NCBI GenBank assembly: GCA_002293475.1
Contig: DBDG01000043.1
Span: 1 to 26,464 of the forward strand
Direction: 5' to 3'
Origin: Lachnospiraceae bacterium UBA938
GTDB lineage: Bacteria; Bacillota; Clostridia; Lachnospirales; Lachnospiraceae
Length of the DNA stretch: 26,464 bases
Shown here: in pieces, positions 23,815 through 26,464 of the stretch
How positions within the stretch are numbered: the first letter of the stretch is position 1
How the letters are laid out: each line of letters opens with the position of its first letter
The notes under the pieces: model-generated
Databases searched by the model: none
What the model saw: only the letters and a program-made list of their open reading frames with translations
What the model was told of the DNA's origin: nothing
Made by a program: the position numbers and the translations under genes

Positions 23815-25048
23815 GATCATCTTGCCGGCTGTTAACTAATGATATAAATTCCGCTATGCTCATCAGCCATTTCTGCTGCTTAGCAGAATAGCTGCTTTGT
23901 AGAGAATAAGGAACTACTAACTGAAGGTTGTGGCTTTGCATTTCATTTGTCTGATTTTCACTGACAGCGGCGGCAAGTGTCAGAAGATGCTTGCCGGGTA
24001 TTTTGGCTGCTTCAGCTAAGACTTGACGCCAGCGGTCCTTTAAAGTGCTCTTGACGCCAAGCATTGTAAGCAGCTCATCATTAAATGACGGATTATGATA
24101 TTCTACTATTCCGGGGAAGATAAAATCTGGTTTTGAATTGTTTTCCGTTATTTTAGTACGGTCAAACCTGATATTCCGGCTCAGGAATAATTGTTCGACA
24201 TGATTTTCCAGAGCTTGGCCGACCCGGCTTTTCCGCCTGTTTTGTATAGAAAGCGTATAACTGATAAAAGAATCTACATCAGGCTCAGAAAAGCAATCAT
24301 TGTTATTGAAAAAAGGATTTGCGGATAAATGCTCAGCTATTAAGTGTTTTTCTAAAGTGCGGAAAAGAATTTCTTCACGTTCCATCCAACTAATTAATAC
24401 GGTATCAGGATTATCAAGTCCGCACACATCCTTCAAAGTAGAACGGGCATAAGCAGAGAATTCTTTAGTCTTGGGAAATTTCCCGTCAAATCGGACAAGC
24501 ATTTCTTCCAGATAAGTCTTTTCATTTTCCACTATCTTTATGCCTAATTGTTCAAGTATAAATCGTGATGTAAAGGCAATTCGGTCTTGTTCGCTTTCAA
24601 GTTCTTCACGGACAGAAAAACCCGGATGGTCAGTATCAGATAATCCAAAAAGCCAGCGGATTTGATTAGCAATGGTAGAATGTTTTTCTGCAATGACAAC
24701 AAGGATAGTATCGTCTGGTTTTAGGCCTATAAAAAGTTCATCTCCAGCAGAAGCGCATATTGAAACTGATGTAGTAGGAAAATACATACGGTGCTCAGTT
24801 CTTGTAGGATGATTTTCCCTAGCATCGTACCAAGTAAGGAAGCCATCATCTGTCGGAGGATCATCATCATTATCGCCAAGATAAATAAATCGGGCAGGAA
24901 ATGTTTTCTTATAAGTGCCGAATAGCCTTTTAAGAGCTGAGACCCCATTAAATTCATGTTGATTGCTGGTAGCAGGATCCGCTTCAACCGCACTTAAGGT
25001 TTTTACGGCAACACCTATAAAATACTGCGACAGATATCCCTTTTTCAT
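23792..25048 (-). CDS. EcoRII-like type II restriction endonuclease
   Basis: 418 residues, close to EcoRII in length. Residues 1-170 would match the N-terminal effector DNA-binding region, though I see no strong motif there. About 250-410 resemble the EcoRII C-terminal PD-(D/E)xK nuclease: KPDFIFPG (D308), EYHNP (Y317), LGVKSTLKDRW (K333), then KHLLTL. The expected target is CCWGG (5'-CCWGG), by analogy with the Dcm-like partner; this is inference. The start ATG overlaps the methyltransferase stop as ATGA, so the pair is translationally coupled. The stop codon lies inside the PAP2 coding end. The AT-rich composition suggests acquisition by transfer. Confidence 0.85.
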   Translation of the reverse strand: MKKGYLSQYFIGVAVKTLSAVEADPATSNQHEFNGVSALKRLFGTYKKTFPARFIYLGDNDDDPPTDDGFLTWYDARENHPTRTEHRMYFPTTSVSICASAGDELFIGLKPDDTILVVIAEKHSTIANQIRWLFGLSDTDHPGFSVREELESEQDRIAFTSRFILEQLGIKIVENEKTYLEEMLVRFDGKFPKTKEFSAYARSTLKDVCGLDNPDTVLISWMEREEILFRTLEKHLIAEHLSANPFFNNNDCFSEPDVDSFISYTLSIQNRRKSRVGQALENHVEQLFLSRNIRFDRTKITENNSKPDFIFPGIVEYHNPSFNDELLTMLGVKSTLKDRWRQVLAEAAKIPGKHLLTLAAAVSENQTNEMQSHNLQLVVPYSLQSSYSAKQQKWLMSIAEFISLVNSRQDDPIPWVYP

Positions 25049-26109
25049 GAGTTCACAGCCTCTTTTATCAATGTGGATTCAGGGCGGATTGAATCTTTGC
25101 TTATTACATAAACGATATGTGGTTCCATGGCTTTCGCGACTGCTTTAATAACGGGAACAACAACAGAGTTGCCGAACTGTTTATATGCTTGAGTATCCGA
25201 AACAACAATTTTATATGAGTCCTCATATCCCATCAAGCGGGCACATTCGCGCGGAGTTAAGCGACGCGGATTACGCTTGGTGCCTCTGGATATTAAGATT
25301 TCGGAACCGTCTTTATAATATCTTGCCGATAAAGTGCGGGATATATCTTCGCTGGTGACAAGTCCGTACCCAAAACCGTTGCCTTTAGCTTTATGTTTGG
25401 CAGCATAGTCCATTAAGTATTGCCAGAGCTTATCGCTCAAGCCATATTTAGGGTGAACCTTTCCGTTAGGAGTTGTATAGGGCAGCTGGGGACTTTCTGA
25501 CCCGTCTTCCGGATGCAGAATATTTTTTAGTAAAGGACGTTCATCTGGTATTTGCAGGTCGTCCCATGAAAATGCTGTGGGAATCTTAAATCCTAAGATT
25601 ATAATACGCTCTCTGTGCTGTGGTACCCATGACTGTCCATCGATAACTTTATAAAAAAATTGATATCCAAGCTCATTTTCCAAAGTGTTCCTAATTATCT
25701 TAAAAGTCCGGCCGCCATTATGGGACAAAAGGTTCTTAACATTTTCAAGAAGAAAAGCTTTTGGCTGTTTTGCCGCAATAATACGGGCAACATCAAAAAA
25801 AAGAGTTCCTTGTGTAGTACACTCAAACCCATGTGGACGGCCTAGGGAATTCTTTTTAGAAACTCCGGCAATAGAAAAGGGCTGACAGGGAAAACCGGCA
25901 AGCAATACATCATGATCAGGTATGTCATCGGCCGGATACGGAACAATATCCCCTACAAAGTTTTCTTCAATTCCAAAATTAGCCTGATAAGTTTTTTTTG
26001 ACCATTCATTCCACTCGCTAGTAAAGACACATCGGCCACCGATGGATTCAAAACCAAGACGGATACCTCCGATTCCAGCAAATAAATCTATAAATGTAAA
26101 ATCAGCCAT
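25045..26109 (-). CDS. DNA (cytosine-5) methyltransferase, Dcm/M.EcoRII-like
   Basis: 354 residues with the C5-methyltransferase motifs in order: DLFAGIGGIRLGFE (motif I, 8-21), AGFPCQPFSIAG (motif IV, catalytic C75), FLLENVKNL (motif VI), QHRERIIILGF (motif VIII), RRLTPRECARLMGY (motif IX) and QFGNSVVVPVI (motif X). The GRPHGFECTTQGTLFFDVARI segment is like Dcm-type enzymes. It should methylate the inner cytosine of the site cut by the downstream nuclease and protect the chromosome. GGAGG lies 5 bases before the ATG. It is first in the operon, so methylation precedes cleavage; no C-protein gene or Vsr nuclease is seen. Confidence 0.95.
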   Translation of the reverse strand: MADFTFIDLFAGIGGIRLGFESIGGRCVFTSEWNEWSKKTYQANFGIEENFVGDIVPYPADDIPDHDVLLAGFPCQPFSIAGVSKKNSLGRPHGFECTTQGTLFFDVARIIAAKQPKAFLLENVKNLLSHNGGRTFKIIRNTLENELGYQFFYKVIDGQSWVPQHRERIIILGFKIPTAFSWDDLQIPDERPLLKNILHPEDGSESPQLPYTTPNGKVHPKYGLSDKLWQYLMDYAAKHKAKGNGFGYGLVTSEDISRTLSARYYKDGSEILISRGTKRNPRRLTPRECARLMGYEDSYKIVVSDTQAYKQFGNSVVVPVIKAVAKAMEPHIVYVISKDSIRPESTLIKEAVNS

Positions 26110-26194
26110 AGAGCCTCCAATCTTAGTTTTTGATAAAGTTGTGATTTACAAAATCCAATATAATGTGTTTTAGATAGGTTACAAACATACATGT

Positions 26195-26223
26195 AGTATA
26201 TCATGAGGGTATTAATCTAGCAA
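26195..26223 (-). promoter_or_regulatory. Possible proximal promoter of the restriction-modification operon
   Basis: On the minus strand TTGCTA (26223-26218), 17-bp spacer, TATACT (26200-26195). It is closer to the methyltransferase start and outside the LexA box, so it could supply basal methyltransferase. Confidence 0.4.
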
Positions 26224-26248
26224 GAAGAGTTTTCTTGAGTTTAAATTA

Positions 26249-26277
26249 ATTATAGAACATACGTTCTTGCATGTCAA
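26249..26277 (-). promoter_or_regulatory. Consensus sigma-A promoter directed at the restriction-modification operon
   Basis: On the minus strand TTGACA (26277-26272), 17-bp spacer, TATAAT (26254-26249): both hexamers match consensus. The predicted leader to the methyltransferase ATG is about 130 bases. Confidence 0.8.
26255..26266. promoter_or_regulatory. LexA (SOS) box inside the promoter spacer
   Basis: GAACATACGTTC fits the Gram-positive LexA/DinR core GAACRNRYGTTY at every position. It occupies bases 1-12 of the 17-bp spacer of the promoter, where repressor would exclude RNA polymerase. Confidence 0.7.
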
Positions 26278-26415
26278 GTTTTATTATAACGGAATTATTT
26301 TCGCTGTAAGCTGTTTTCGCTGAAAATTAGAGCCGTTTACTACTTCCCTCCACACCACTCCGCCAGACAGAAAGCTGTTTTTCATTTTTCTGACCAAAGG
26401 ACGGAACAAACAAGC

Positions 26416-26464
26416 TTAATTCAATCGTTCGTTGACCTTTGTCGGGTCTTCAACAGTTAAGTAA
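26416..26464 (-). CDS. Possible 3' end of a gene entering from the right edge
   Basis: The minus strand is open from the window edge to a TAA at 26416-26418, giving the tail YLTVEDPTKVNERLN. It has a plausible protein composition but is too short to identify. The stretch from 26278 to 26415 has no other gene; it holds a duplicated TTTTCGCTG near 26300-26325. Confidence 0.3.
   Translation of the reverse strand, partial: YLTVEDPTKVNERLN

Overview
The window looks like chromosome of a spore-forming, Gram-positive Clostridia, most likely Lachnospiraceae-like. The evidence is a division and cell-wall (dcw) cluster in the clostridial order mraZ-rsmH-ftsL-PBP-PBP-mraY-murD-ftsW-murA-ftsQ/divIB-ftsZ, followed by spoIIGA-sigE. 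A group B-type [FeFe] hydrogenase indicates an anaerobe. AGGAGG-like ribosome sites with frequent TTG starts fit Firmicutes. The assignment is inferred from gene content; no 16S or other marker is present.

Layout. (1) 86-3655: an AT-rich two-gene module, a P-loop ATPase and a kinesin-light-chain-type TPR protein, followed by an HD-domain hydrolase and a terminator. (2) 3782-17464: the dcw cluster, opening with a sigma-A promoter and four MraZ boxes spaced exactly 10 bp apart. Further candidate promoters precede murA and ftsZ, and a terminator follows ftsZ. ftsA, murE, murF and murG are not in this cluster. (3) 17465-19824: an accessory island. A lipoprotein serpin is bracketed by two 260-bp copies, in opposite orientation, of a long palindromic structured element. 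Each copy is preceded on the same side by a short tandem array. (4) 19818-21290: the hydrogenase (minus), divergent from spoIIGA-sigE (21544-23129, plus). The spoIIG-type promoter has Spo0A-like boxes and an unusually long spacer. A PAP2 phosphatase follows where sigG is often found. (5) 23792-26109 (minus): an EcoRII-like restriction endonuclease and a Dcm-like cytosine-5 methyltransferase, overlapping by 4 bp. Far upstream is a consensus sigma-A promoter with a LexA (SOS) box exactly filling its spacer.

Function. The dcw genes make lipid-linked peptidoglycan precursor (MurA, MurD, MraY), polymerise and cross-link it at the septum (FtsW, two class B PBPs) and assemble the division machine (FtsL, DivIB, FtsZ). 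MraZ probably controls the operon. SpoIIGA is expected to cleave pro-sigma-E to start the mother-cell sporulation programme.

The most unusual content is the pair of 260-bp elements. They are the same length, inverted, and differ at many helix positions where both strands have changed so that pairing is kept. Their flanking tandem arrays each combine a shared 7-bp element end with a locus-specific tail. I do not recognise this element family. Next in interest are the apparent SOS control of a restriction system, a 17-bp hairpin covering the ribosome site of the second PBP, and the ATPase/TPR module.
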